NCBI GenBank assembly: GCA_964418255.1
Contig: CAYQKV010000006.1
Span: forward strand, 69,199 to 133,198
DNA from: CAG-1782 sp964418255
Lineage (GTDB): Bacteria > Bacillota > Clostridia > Christensenellales > DTU072
DNA: 64,000 bases
Direction of reading: 5' to 3'
Positions 43,404 to 55,300 of the stretch are shown piece after piece. Every line of letters starts with the position of its first letter. Position 1 is the first letter of the stretch. The notes under the pieces were generated by a model that was given only the letters and a program-made list of their open reading frames with translations, did not search any database and was not told the origin of the DNA. The position numbers and the translations under genes are program-made.

Positions 43404-43480
43404 GTTTATTTTTTTTCGGAAAACAGAGCGTCGCCGTACCGACGTAGAGAAATATTGTCCCGATTCAACTTACGGAAAAG
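43404..43480 (+). repeat. Repeat block R2, copy 2
   Basis: Shares 20 identical bases (43428-43447) and the 3' segment CCCGATTCAACTTACGGAAAA with the 3' end of the YkvI-like gene at 14.43-14.53 kb. Placed on the same side of a structured repeat as there. Confidence 0.75.
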
Positions 43481-43502
43481 CCCGGTTATCCGCTGTTTTA
43501 CT

Positions 43503-43708
43503 GCCTAAATACTCAAAAAGTGGAAAGCACATTTTTTACTTTTTGCCCATATGGGGTTCGAGCAAGGGGCGTGAACCCCTTGCGAACTTAAATGAAAAGG
43601 AAGTCGGTACGACTTCCTTCATTATGAGTCCGACTTGCGCGGATATAAGGTTTTATCGGCACAAAGCGTAGCGACTGGCGGAAAATCTCCGCGCAACGAC
43701 TGGTCGGA
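43503..43708 (-). repeat. Structured 3' repeat, copy U5
   Basis: Minus strand: TCCGACC from 43708; stem TTGCGCGG/CCGCGCAA (a compensatory change against TTGCGTGG/CCACGCAA in U3); GTCGGAC; hairpin GGAAGTCG-TAC-CGACTTCC; tail hairpin GCAAGGGG/CCCCTTGC and AAAAAGT/ACTTTTT down to 43503. Confidence 0.82.
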
Positions 43709-43720
43709 ATGCTTTGCTTT

Positions 43721-43835
43721 AAGCAAAATGTGTCATTTTGCTTCCTTGGAAGTCCGACTTATGCGGACTAAAAATTTATCCGCGCGTCGAGTTTATCTCG
43801 ACCGCGAGTAAATTTCCGCATAACGTTTGGTCGGA
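43721..43835 (-). repeat. Structured 3' repeat, copy U6
   Basis: Minus strand from 43835: stems TTATGCGGA/TCCGCATAA, AAATTTA/TAAATTT, GTCGAG/CTCGAC; the second hairpin is AAGCAAAATG-ACA-CATTTTGCTT, a different sequence with the same shape. No tail. Confidence 0.82.
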
Positions 43836-44048
43836 AGCTCTGCGTTTAAGATATTCAAAAAGTGCGAATTGACTTCGCACTTTTTGCCATTATAGGGGTC
43901 GAGCAGGGGAAGTCCCCTGCGAACTAAGGATGTAAGCAAAATGTGTCATTTTGCTTCCTTGGAAGTCCGACTTATGCGGATAAAAAAATCGTCCGCGCGT
44001 CGGCTTTAAGCCGACCGCGAGCGATTTTCCGCATAACGTTTGGTCGGA
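43836..44048 (-). repeat. Structured 3' repeat, copy U7
   Basis: Minus strand from 44048, 6 nt after the groEL stop: stems TTATGCGG/CCGCATAA, AAAATCG/CGATTTT, GTCGGC/GCCGAC; hairpin AAGCAAAATG/CATTTTGCTT; tail hairpins GCAGGGG/CCCCTGC and AAAAAGTGCGAA/TTCGCACTTTTT. Confidence 0.82.
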
Positions 44049-44054
44049 ATTATT

Positions 44055-45683
44055 TTAGTACATATCTCCCATTCCCCCTGCCCCGGGCATTGCGGGAGCC
44101 GCGGGTTCGGGAATGTCCGCGACCAACGCTTCGGTTGTGAGAAGGGTAGCCGCTACGCTCGCCGCGTTTTCCAGCGCGGAACGCGTGACTTTCGTCGGGT
44201 CGAGTATGCCCGCTTTAAGCATATCGCAGTATTCGTCTTTGGACGCGTCGTAGCCGTAGTTCGCTTTTCTCGCTTTTACTATGGTATTTACTACCACGCC
44301 GCCGTCTACGCCCGCGTTCGTCGCTATCTGTCTGATAGGAGCTTCCAACGCTTTGATTACGATATTCGCGCCCGTTTTTTCGTCTCCGTCGAGTTTGTTC
44401 GCATACGCTTTAACCGCGTTCTGAATGCTCAAAAGCGCAATTCCGCCGCCGGGCACTACGCCTTCTTCTACGGCAGCTCTTGTGGCGGAAAGGGCATCCT
44501 CAATGCGGAGTTTGGTATCCTTCATTTCCACTTCGGTAGCTGCGCCTACGTCGATTACCGCGACGCCTCCCGAGAGTTTCGCAAGACGTTCTTGAAGTTT
44601 TTCTTTGTCGTAGCTCGAAGTGCTTACGCTGAGTTCGGATTTAATCTGGTTTACTCTTGCGTTGATTGCGTCTTTGTCGCCCATACCGTCTACGATGGTG
44701 GTGTAGTCTTTGCTCACTTTTACGAGTTTTGCGCGACCGAGAGAGGCGAGGGTGGCGTCTTTAAGTTCCATACCCATTTCTTCGCTTATCAGCGTGCCGC
44801 CGGTGAGAGCCGCGATGTCCGCGAGCATAGCTTTGCGACGGTCTCCGAACGCGGGAGCTTTTACCGCCACGCAGTTTATCACGCCCTTAATCTTGTTGAC
44901 TACGAGAGCGGCGAGAGCTTCGGTTTCGTAATCTTCGGCGATGATGAGAAGTTTGAGCCCGTTCTGCATCACTTGTTCGAGGACGGGGATAATTTCCTGA
45001 ATGGTCGTGATTTTCTTGTCGGTGATGAGGATGACGGGGTTTTCCATTTCCGCTTCCATCTTGTCGGTGTTGGTCACCATATAGGGGCTTGCGTAGCCTC
45101 TGTCGAACTGCATACCTTCGACTACGGTAAGACTGGTCTGCGCGGTTTTGCTTTCCGCAACGGTAATAACGCCGTCTTTCCCAACTTTTTCCATAGCGTC
45201 GCTGATGAGAGAACCGATTTTTTCGTCTCCCGCGGAAATGCTCGCAACGCTTGCGATTTCACTCTTTTCGGAAACTTCTTTGCTGATTTTTTTCAGTTCG
45301 GCAACCGCCGCTTCGCTCGTTTTCAGTATGCCTTTGCGAAGTTCCATCGGATTGGCGCCCGCCGCTACGTTTTTCAGTCCCTCTTTGATTATCGCTTGCG
45401 CGAGAACGGAAGCCGTCGTCGTGCCGTCGCCCGCTACGTCGTTGGTCTTCGTGCTTACTTCTTTTATAAGCTGCGCGCCCATATTTTCAAACGGGTCTTT
45501 AAGGTCTATTTCTTTCGCTATCGTCACGCCGTCGTTGGTGATAAGCGGACTGCCGTATTTCTTTTCGAGAACAACGTTGCGTCCTTTCGGTCCGAGAGTA
45601 AGTTTTACCGTGTCCGCAAGCGTGTTTACGCCCGCTTCGAGCGCTTTTCTCGCGTCTTCGGCATATTTGAATTGTTTAGCCAT
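44055..45683 (-). CDS. groL: Chaperonin GroEL
   Basis: 542 residues; group I chaperonin subunit, forming 14-mers that fold proteins with GroES and ATP. Motifs: 'LGPKGRNVVLE' (30-40), 'NDVAGDGTTTASVLAQ' (81-96) with the catalytic Asp, 'GYASPYMVT' in the substrate-binding apical domain, 'VAVIDVGAATEVEMK', 'GVVPGGGIALL', and the usual Gly-Met-rich tail 'PGAGGMGDMY'. It lies 18 nt after groES on the same strand, under the CIRCE-like site. No simple terminator follows; three structured repeats do. Confidence 0.99.
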   Translation of the reverse strand: MAKQFKYAEDARKALEAGVNTLADTVKLTLGPKGRNVVLEKKYGSPLITNDGVTIAKEIDLKDPFENMGAQLIKEVSTKTNDVAGDGTTTASVLAQAIIKEGLKNVAAGANPMELRKGILKTSEAAVAELKKISKEVSEKSEIASVASISAGDEKIGSLISDAMEKVGKDGVITVAESKTAQTSLTVVEGMQFDRGYASPYMVTNTDKMEAEMENPVILITDKKITTIQEIIPVLEQVMQNGLKLLIIAEDYETEALAALVVNKIKGVINCVAVKAPAFGDRRKAMLADIAALTGGTLISEEMGMELKDATLASLGRAKLVKVSKDYTTIVDGMGDKDAINARVNQIKSELSVSTSSYDKEKLQERLAKLSGGVAVIDVGAATEVEMKDTKLRIEDALSATRAAVEEGVVPGGGIALLSIQNAVKAYANKLDGDEKTGANIVIKALEAPIRQIATNAGVDGGVVVNTIVKARKANYGYDASKDEYCDMLKAGILDPTKVTRSALENAASVAATLLTTEALVADIPEPAAPAMPGAGGMGDMY

Positions 45684-45701
45684 AATTTTGTACCTCCTGT
45701 T

Positions 45702-45986
45702 TTACAGAACTATCGCCAAAATATCGCTTTGGCGTATTATCGTTACGTTTCCGTCGGGAAGTTTGAAATCCGTTCCCGCATACTTCGAGTAAAGAATTTT
45801 GTCGCCTTCCTTTACTTCCATCTTGATTTCTTTACCGTCTACGATTCCTCCCGGTCCGACCGCGATAACCGTAGCCATTACGGGTTTCTCTTTCGCGTTG
45901 CCCGTAAGTATGATTCCGCCGGGCGAAGTCTCTTTCAGCTCTTCCTGTCTGATTACAACCTTGTCGAATAATGGTTTTAACGTCAT
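45702..45986 (-). CDS. groES: Co-chaperonin GroES
   Basis: 94 residues; SD TAGGAGG. It is the lid of the GroEL cage. The N-terminal 'LKPLFDKVVIRQEELKE', the mobile loop 'ETSPGGIILTG' (18-28), 'GPGGIVDGKE' and the C-terminal 'DILAIV' are standard. First gene of the groES-groEL operon. Confidence 0.98.
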   Translation of the reverse strand: MTLKPLFDKVVIRQEELKETSPGGIILTGNAKEKPVMATVIAVGPGGIVDGKEIKMEVKEGDKILYSKYAGTDFKLPDGNVTIIRQSDILAIVL

Positions 45987-46028
45987 TTTTCAACTGCCTC
46001 CTATTTGAATTTTTTTCTTTGTCTCTTT

Positions 46029-46055
46029 TTAGCAGTTAAGCGCATCGACTGCTAA
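46029..46055. promoter_or_regulatory. Variant CIRCE (HrcA) operator
   Basis: TTAGCAGTT, 9 nt, GACTGCTAA. The geometry equals that of CIRCE (TTAGCACTC, 9 nt, GAGTGCTAA): the outer TTAGCA/TGCTAA are unchanged and the inner triplets differ. It covers the predicted start point of groES. Confidence 0.75.
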
Positions 46056-46063
46056 CTAAGGTT

Positions 46064-46093
46064 ATTATAGCACCGCGCTTTCTGTTTTATCAA
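46064..46093 (-). promoter_or_regulatory. groES-groEL promoter
   Basis: Minus strand: TTGATA (46093-46088), 18-nt spacer, TATAAT (46069-46064). The remaining 46094-46290 between the divergent genes shows nothing recognisable. Confidence 0.75.
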
Positions 46094-46290
46094 GCGAATA
46101 ACGCAATATTTTTGCAAATAAAAATTTTTTTTGTCGAAAGTACGGAACGCTAATAATTACGTCCGTGGAAACGCGTTTTCCTAAATTCTTCGCCGAACTT
46201 TTCCGTTTGGTTAAAAAATGCGACGGGAACGGTGCGGAATAAAAGGATAACCGAGGCTCTTAAAAAACGCTTAACGTGCGCGTTTGCGCG

Positions 46291-46319
46291 TTGACAAGTA
46301 GAAATAAATGTTGTATATT
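46291..46319 (+). promoter_or_regulatory. Promoter of the giant surface-protein gene
   Basis: TTGACA at 46291-46296, 17-nt spacer, TATATT at 46314-46319; SD GGAGG follows, before the ATG at 46373. Confidence 0.85.
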
Positions 46320-46372
46320 ATTATAAACAATAATAGGGCGAATTATGCTCTTTTGACGGCGGAGGTTGTTTT

Positions 46373-49300
46373 ATGCGGACGGAAACGGCGGTAAAAATCA
46401 AACGGGGCGCGGCGGTTGCGATTGTCGCGTTGCTTATTCTTGTCGGAATATGTTCCGCACTGTGTTCGTCCGGTAACGAAGACGCTTTCGCGACGGTTTT
46501 TTCCTCCGACCCGTCCGTTGCGAGCCAAACGATAAAAGTTACTTCCGATTCCGGAACCGTTGCGGACGAAGGCATTTACGATTCGAAAAAACACAGCACG
46601 CAAACTTACTATACGTCCTTTACCGGAGGACATTACGGCACTACGATAAAAACGGGACAGCCCTATATCCCCGTGGGCGCGGGCTATATCGCGACTTCTC
46701 CTTTGACCGCGGGGGATATGATTGTCACCGGTTGCAGCGAAAGCGATTTGCAACTCAAATTCTCGACCGCGGACGACGCGCTTATTATCTCGGACGCGCC
46801 GACGGGAAGTAATTTGTATTTTACCTTCGCGCTCAGCGACGAACTCAGAAAAGTGCTCAAAGACAAAATGCTCGTCGTCACGGCTACGCCCTACGTCGTA
46901 ACCGCGGGGTCGAGTCTGGTAATAAGCCAGTTTAACGGAGCGAATATAACCGACGTGGACAGCGCGACGCTATCCCTTTCGATGTACAGAGGAACGGACG
47001 CGCCGACGTCCGAGCCCGACGAACCTTCCTCGGCTATACTGCGCCTTTCTTCAAACGATTATACGCAGCTTGCCGTCAAGGACGAAATAGTGGTCGGAAG
47101 CAGCAGCAATCTCACTCCCGTCGAATACGCCTCGGGCGCGTTTTTGCAGGTGGCTTTAAGTAACTGGATTAAAAACGGCGACGCGTTTACTATGGCGATA
47201 AAGGAAGTGGGCGTCCGCATAGGCGTTACGTACAACGCCTCCGTCGCAATCGCGACAAATTCTCAGAACGCACCCAGCAACGACCCCGACGATATAGGAA
47301 AAATGACGACCTGTATAGTGCAGGGCGAGGACAGACATATCGACGCGCCGTCGACGTACGCCAAAAAAAGCGATAAGCTCGATATAAACCTCATTCTCAG
47401 AAGAGGAAGCGATAATATGCTTATCGATACGAGCGCATATACCGACGCCGAGCCCGCTTTGGCAAATTGTAAAGACGGCACTATGTTCAGACGGCTGTTT
47501 TTAGATAAAGACGACGAGTTTCTGATAAGCTGGCTGGTGACCGACGGTTCGATAGTGGACGGCTCGGCGATTGTGGACGAGACGAATAAATCGGGACAGG
47601 CGGTGCAGTTCGAGGTGGATACGGGCGGTCCGACGACGGGGTTGCTCGTGCTCGAACCCTCGATTTCTTACAGAAATCTCGATACGGGAGTTCTTACCAG
47701 AATAACGAATACCAACAACGTTTCCGTTACGATTATAGTGGATTCGAGCGCGCCCAACGCGCCCGCAGTCGACGCTACGGGGAATTTTTATAAAAAATAT
47801 CTGGACGAAGATACGGGTACGTACTTTACCAACGTGCAGAGTTCGTCTTCGAGCGAAGATTTGGACGAGGCGGGCAATTATATGCGACTGCTCGTAACCG
47901 GGGAAAGCAACGACAACAGACCGCTTTTGAGCGACGCTTCTCTCAATTTATACGGCGGGAGCAACGAAATAGTTTATTACAAAACCACTTATGTGGGCGA
48001 AACCGTGCCGAGTACCATCGCGGAAAAGAATTCGGTGCCGTTCACGGGACCCGTTTTTGCGGAAACCGAGGAGAATTCGGGAGTTTATCAGGCGTACGAA
48101 GGAAGACTTACGCAGGATATGAAATACTACAAAATGGTGTGGCACAAGGACGCTGTCGCGGGAGACCCGATTAGAGCTGCGTATTACGTAAGAAACAATC
48201 ACGGACAGTACGTGCTTACTTCGGATAAAGATTTCGTAAGCGGAACGAAATATTATACCCTCGAAGAGTATAATTACGAAACCAGGGGCGAATTCACGGG
48301 AATATACGCGAAAATTTATCCGGACAACGAGTGCGATTACGGCAATATTTACATCAATCTCGTTACGGGCACGACCGCGGACGGAAAACCGTTGCCGGTA
48401 AAAGCGGGCGTGTGGGCGTTGGAGTTCGTCACGTACGACCTCGTGGGAAAGAGCACGATGTGCGCGGCAAAATGCTTTTTGCGGGTGGATATAACCGATT
48501 ACGAATTCGAAGTGCAGTTTGCATTGGGAAGCGATTTCGAACAGACGGAAATCAGCCGCGATAACGTCACGATAAAAGTCGCGACCCTCGATAACGACGG
48601 GAACGACCCCAAAGATTCCGCGTATACCGAAGCGGAAATGGACGACTCGGGAGACGTGCAGAAGAGCATCTTCCGTCTGCGCAGAGCGAACCGCGTTTCC
48701 GTAAGAGTGGAGTTCAAAACCAACGCTGCGTACAACGCATACGTTCTGACGAGATTTTCCGTGGGAAATATCGGTTTTTCCACGAGTAACTTTACTTACG
48801 TGGCGAGAAGAACCGACCTCGATTACGCGTTCGTAAACGTGACGGCGAACGGCGCGACGAAACGGGTTTATTATACGTTCGACGTGGACGCTTCGTTCTG
48901 TATGGACGAAAGTTTGCGAAGAATGCAGTTTATTTTCAAACGGAATGCGGATATACAGGTCGCGAACGAACGGCAGACTTACGACGGAACGAGCAAAGAG
49001 GTGACAACGTCCGTACCCGCGTTGCAGAATATCGGACAAACGGCGAACGTCGTCACGAAATATTATACGGCGGAGATTTTCGAAGACGAATACCTGGTAA
49101 AAGCGGGCGACAACGATTCGAATATTCCCGTGGAAGCGGGCACTTACTACTATATGTCGGAAATACTCAATCACAATACGTATTACGGCAAAAAGACGGG
49201 AACGCTTACGATAGAAAAGAGACAACCGTCCCTTACCACGGTGGCGGTTTCGGGAATAAATTACGGAGACGGACTGGGAAAAATCGACTTTAACGCGGAC

Positions 49301-52300
49301 AACAGAAACACCGCGGGACAGCAACAGCCCTCGAACGGCATTTACGCGATTGTTACAGAGGGCGGAAGGGAATATTTCCTGTCCACTATGTCTTCGGATA
49401 AAATACCAGGTTATTACGAAATAGGTTTAATGAACAAAGAATCCCCCGAGTATCTCAACCCCAAAGCGGGGGATATAACGCTTACGATAAGATTTACCGC
49501 GGTGAAAGGAACGGTTGCGGGACAGGAAACCACGTATCTGTACGACGAAAACGGAAACTTTATTCCCGATGCAAACTACGAAATCGTCACTTGTCAGAGA
49601 ACGATTACCGTCGTGCACGACGATAAAGTTACGTTCGCGCTTAACGATGTTCAGGAAAACGGAAACGGCGTCGTAAAAGAAACCACAATGGCTTCGACCG
49701 CGGATACTACGACGGTGTATTACGTCGAATATACTTATACGGGCGCGAGAAGAACGGTGGAATATACCATCGTAAGCAGTTACGAAAAGGAAGAAGACGG
49801 GTCCGCCGCGCTCGATTTGAAACCGTACGCAAGCATAGCGTATGCGCCCGCCGATTCGATTACCCTTACGCAAAGACAGATAGCCGCGCTTAGGTACGCC
49901 GACGTCGCGCCGAGCGACGCGGGAATTTACGCGGTAAGAATAAGGCTCGACGAAAGCCGTTGCAATTACAGCAAGGATATTTACACGTATATCGTTATAA
50001 ACAAAATCGCGCTCAGCGTGAGTATCGAAGCGAGCGACGCGATTTTCGATTATCAGTACGAAAGCGTGCCCACCGTAAACGTGAGATACGGAATAACCGA
50101 TTACAATAACGTCGTCGAAGGATTTATCTACGATTATTTCTATTACGAAAGCGGAAAAACGCTCGACGAACTCACCGACGAAAACAACAGGGTAAGGGCG
50201 GAAGACCTGAGGACGGAGACGGGCAACCCCGTTACCGCGGGATATTACTACCTCAAAGTCACCATCGACGACCCGAACTACGAAGGAACGGGATACGTAA
50301 GATACGGAGTCAAACCGGTAGACAACGGAAACGCAAGGTTCAGAGCTTCTTGGCCGAACGTAAACGGAAGTCAGATGAACCCGCAGTACAACATCTCGTA
50401 CGGGCAGCCGCTAAGGGAAATAGGTTTGGGGACGAGTATGACTTTCTCGTATCCTTACAGAACGTTTGCAAGTACGGGAACGACTACGACAACGACGAGA
50501 AACGTCGCGGGTAAAGTGTACGTCGTCACCGTCAAATACGCGGAATGGTTGGAAACGAACGAACTTACCGACAGCGAAGAAAACAGAAACGCATACCTCG
50601 ACGAAATGTTGAACGCGACGCCCGCGTACTCGGTGAACGCTTACGAATGGTTCTTGTGCTTCTCCGCGGAAACAGCCGGAGAAAACGGAGAGAGGATATT
50701 CGATAAGAACTACGATTTTATTTACGAAGATACGGATATTTACGTCGGCAAAGCGGAAATAGACTGGACGAACGTAACCGTTTCCCCGATTACTTACGGA
50801 GACACGGTTACCGAAGACGACGATTTGACGGTTTCTTACGACCTCGGAATACTGTATTCGGTCGCGGGAAGAACCCCCGACGACGGAGCGTATTACATAA
50901 GAAATACGAGATACGTCTATAAATACGTCGAAACCGAGTATACTTACGGACTGACAAACAACAAACCCAACGTGAGCGCGGCGGGTACGGTGAATATAGA
51001 AATCAAAGCGACGTTCGTAAATAACGCGAATTTCGCCGCGGAATATATAGGAAGTAAAGAACTCGTCGTTAACAAAAAAGAACTTACCGTAACTTACAAA
51101 GGAAACGAGGGAGCAACCGCGAAAAAAACATATCGCGCGTTCGAAGAAACGGAGTTCTATGACGGACTTGAATTCAAAGGATATATCGGAGAAAATCTCC
51201 CGGCGGGACTCAGAAACGGAACGTTCGAATACATAAAAGACGGCGAAACCGTTTCCTTTGGAAACCTTACCGCGGGAGAGTATACCGTTAAGTTTACGTT
51301 AGAGCACGCAAACTATTCGGGGAACGCCGAATTCACGTTGAAAATAAGTAAGTCGAAACTCGACGTTACGACGAAACCCGAATTAAGAAGCGCGGATATA
51401 AACGTCGTGTATAACGCAAACGTGCTGTCTTCGGTAGGATTTACCGGCGGCGGTTTCAGGGCGCAGGGCGGAGAAAGCGTCTCCTTTACCGCGGGCGCGT
51501 TCGCGGTGGCGGGAAGAATGGGCGTGTTCTCGTCTTCGGGCAGTATGACGATGACGGAAATAACGGAAAATACCGCGTTCGGAACGGCGGGCACGATAGT
51601 GAGAATTTATTTCGATTTCTTCCCGACGGACGAAACGAATTACGCGACGTTCGAAGGAACGGACGACAACGGCGGATATATCGACGTAACGGTGGGAAAA
51701 GCCGACGTAAGCGGAAGTATGAGAGTTTCGCTTAAACAAAATAAATTCGTCTATAAAGATATAATATGTACCGAAAACGACGTTATAGACAAGGCGATAA
51801 ATTACGAAACGACGAACGGGCTCGACCTTAACTGGCATATAGAAATCACCAACGCGAGGGGAGAAACGCCCGCGCTCGGAACTTACCTTAACGCGGGAGA
51901 ATATACGGTAAAAGCGGTTATCGACGACGACAACTATCGGGGCGAGGCGAGTTGCGCGCTTGCGGTGGAGAAAAAAGACGCGTTTATTATGTTGAAAGAA
52001 ACTAACGGCTCGAAAATCGTGACGAAAAACGGAATAACCGGCGTCAAAAAACCGTACAGAGGAAACGCGCTCAATATAGACTTCGACGTGTACGAACTCG
52101 ACGGAAACGGACAATATGCGATAGTAAGAGAAGCGGCGTCGGTCGCGTTTTACAGCGACGGAGTGAGACTGAGTTCGGCGCCGTCCAAAATCGGACATTA
52201 TACAGCGGAAATTTCTATGGCGACGAGCGTAAACTACTCGCTTTGCGACGTCGAAACAGGAGAGAGAATAAACAACCTCGCGTCCTTCCTTACGATAAGC

Positions 52301-55300
52301 GTGGATTTAAGCGCGATGGAATTGTTCAATCTGGAACAGGTTTATACCGTGCAGAAAACCGTTACGGTGTTTATGGGCGGGAACGAAGCGACGTGCACCC
52401 TTTCTTACGAAAAAGACGGCGTTAGTTATAAAGAATTGCCGATAGACGCGGGAACGTACGATATTTACCTCAACTTCGCCGCGTACGAAAACAACGGATA
52501 CGAGGACAAAATAAACGCGCTCGAAATCACCGACGAAAAGGGAGTTTCGAGAGGGTATAAACTGATTATCGACCGTTATTATACCGAGATAACCGCCCCG
52601 GAGACGGTTACGACGACGTATATCGGAGAGGAAATCGAAAGATTCACGCCGTACACTTCGCCGTACGGGCTTGCGCTCGAATATTACTATAAGGGCGAAA
52701 ACGACGTCGATTATACGCTGTCCACCCTCGCGGGACTGGGCGCGCTCGACGCGGGAGAATACGAAATAAGAATACTTATTTCCGACAAAAACTACCGCGG
52801 AGAAAAGAGAATTATATATACGGTAAATAAAGCGAGACTGACGGAAAGAAATACGCCGTCGTTCGGAGAGTACGAATACAATACGGAAATATCTCCCGAA
52901 TACACGGGCGGCGGTAGTTTCGTGTTCGGAGCGACGGAAGCGACGGGCGAATTCGTCGTGCCCGTGGACGGAATACGCACGCTTGCCGTGGGAGAACACA
53001 CCGTGACGTACCGCTTCATTCCCGACAGCGAAAACTTTATGATTGCGACGGGCTCGGTGCGCCTCACCGTGGTAAAACAGACGCTCGGGCAGGACTTTAT
53101 TTCTCTCGGAACAAACGGCAATCTGCTCGAAGAAAGCGATTATGCGGTTGAATACAAGAACGAAAGATATAGCTTGAAAGTAAACTACGACCAGTCGAAA
53201 ATTTACGGATATCCGCAGGAAAACGGAGATTTCACCGTAAATTTGAGATATACCGCGAACGGAACGCAACAAAGCCCCGTCGCGATAGGAACGTATACGG
53301 TCACGGCGGAAGTTTCTTCGAAAAACTATGCTTGCGTGAAAACGTGGGAGTACAAACTGGTAATAACCACGGGCACGCCGAAAATAGTCAACTTGCCGCA
53401 GGCGACGAGAGTTTTCGCAATCGGAGAAACGGTGACGGGCGCGGACTTTACGGGCGGCAAAGCGATTATCGATTCGGACGCGGGCACGGAAATTTTCGGA
53501 ACGTTCACCCTTAACGGAACCGCGGTGCTTACAAGCGCGAACACCAACCGCTTCTCGATGACGTTTACCCCCACCGATACCGATAACTTCAAGAGCGTCA
53601 ATTTGCAGGTTACCGCGCTTGTAGTTGGAAGAGACCCGATGAAAACAAACGGAGTGCTTCCCGTCGACGGAAAGACGGTAAACGGCGAAGAATGGACGGA
53701 AAAAACCTTCTTCCCGACCTTCCTGCCGACAGGGGAAAGCGACCTTATAGAAGGAACGCACGAAGGATATTGCGGTGCGAAAATAGCAATCAGACCGAAA
53801 TCGGGCGAAACATCGGCGGAATACGGCGCGGCGATAGGCGCGTTCGAAGTGGTTTTCGTATGCGCGCACGACGGGTGCGAACATTGTAAAAACGCGGTGG
53901 ACAGGCTTAACGACTTCGGAACGCTCGCGTTCGAAAAAAATGTCGAATACGTTCCGTCGGTAGGGGAGAAAATTGCCGTAACCTATAAAATCAGAGTGGA
54001 AGACGTGGAAAACGCCGCGATATACAACAATATGTACGGATACGTTTCCACGGACGATATTATAGTGAGAAAACGTTTGAACGAGGCAAATTCCGACTTC
54101 GAAATCATTAAACTCGCGGGAGAAAGAGGTTACGTCGTCACCGTGTACGACAAAGCGGGAACGAGAACGGCGTTTATCGCATCGGTCGACGGAAAAATCA
54201 CCGCGGGCGGAGCGTTCAGAACGAACGACGTCTCGGATATAACGGTAAACGTAACCTTTACCGGAAACACCGCTTACGCGCAGGCGGAAACCGCGAATTA
54301 CATAATCTCGGAAATAAGCACGGAAGCAACCGAGTACGCGTTTATCGAAGAAGAAGACTTCGACGTCGAAGTGAATTCGAAAACGTACGACGGTAAACCC
54401 GTTACGGCGGAAGATATGGTTATAAGCGTAAGCAACAGCCACCTGCCGATTTCCGCGGACGCGTTTACTATGGAAATTTACGACGGAAACGGCAATGTCT
54501 CCGACGGGGCGGCAAAAGGCGCGTATACGGTCGTAATATACGTTAAGGATGACCGAAACAGGTATTACGGATTCCTCGAAACGCAGTTTTACGTCGCGGA
54601 AAGAGACGTAAGCGAGGAAATTTATCTCGTCAAAGGAAGCGAGACGGTCTCGGGTGAAACCGTGTATTACGACAGTTACGGTTCGGGTTCGCATACGATA
54701 ATTCTCGCGGGACTCGACGGGGCGGAACTTCCTGTAAGCGCGTACAGAACGGAAATCAAATTCGAAGCGGAAAACGACGACAGATACTCGTCGGTAGGAT
54801 TGCTCGGAGCGGGATTATATACGGTTAAAGTAACCGTCGCGACGGCGGATTACCGCGGAGAAAAAGTGTTCTTGTACAGGGTGGACCCGCAGAGAATAAC
54901 GATGGTGCTTGCCGAAACGACGTATGCTGTCGAATACGGAAGCAGCGAACACAATTCTTTTGCAATCGCGCCCGCGTTCAGAACGGAAACGGGAGAAAAC
55001 TTCACGTTCGAAGGGCGCGGAGGTTATACCGTCTCCTACTATTCCGCAGGGTATCCGAAACAGACGACCGCGCCTCTTAACGCGGGAGAATATACGATTA
55101 TAGTCGAAGCCGTCGGAGCGAATTACCGTATAGTAAACGGCACGGCGCAGTACACAATCAGACCGAGAACTACGAGAATAGCCACCCCGCCCACCCCCTT
55201 AGCCGTGGACGAAAGAGGAAACAACCTCGTTTACGGACAGAAACTTTCCTTGCTGGGACTGAGAACGGATTCCGCGGAAGTCACCGATTCTTCGGGCAAC

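Noticed and set aside
43503..44048. CRISPR array
   Set aside because: Units are 115-210 nt with internal palindromes, variable arms and no regular spacers; no cas genes nearby.
44040..45971. Long open frame opposite groEL-groES, and similar long frames opposite the giant surface protein (52307-54694) and dnaE (12472-14082)
   Set aside because: They mirror real genes on the other strand. They show no known domain and biased Arg/Phe/Tyr/Val-rich composition, which is expected of the complement of GC-rich codons.
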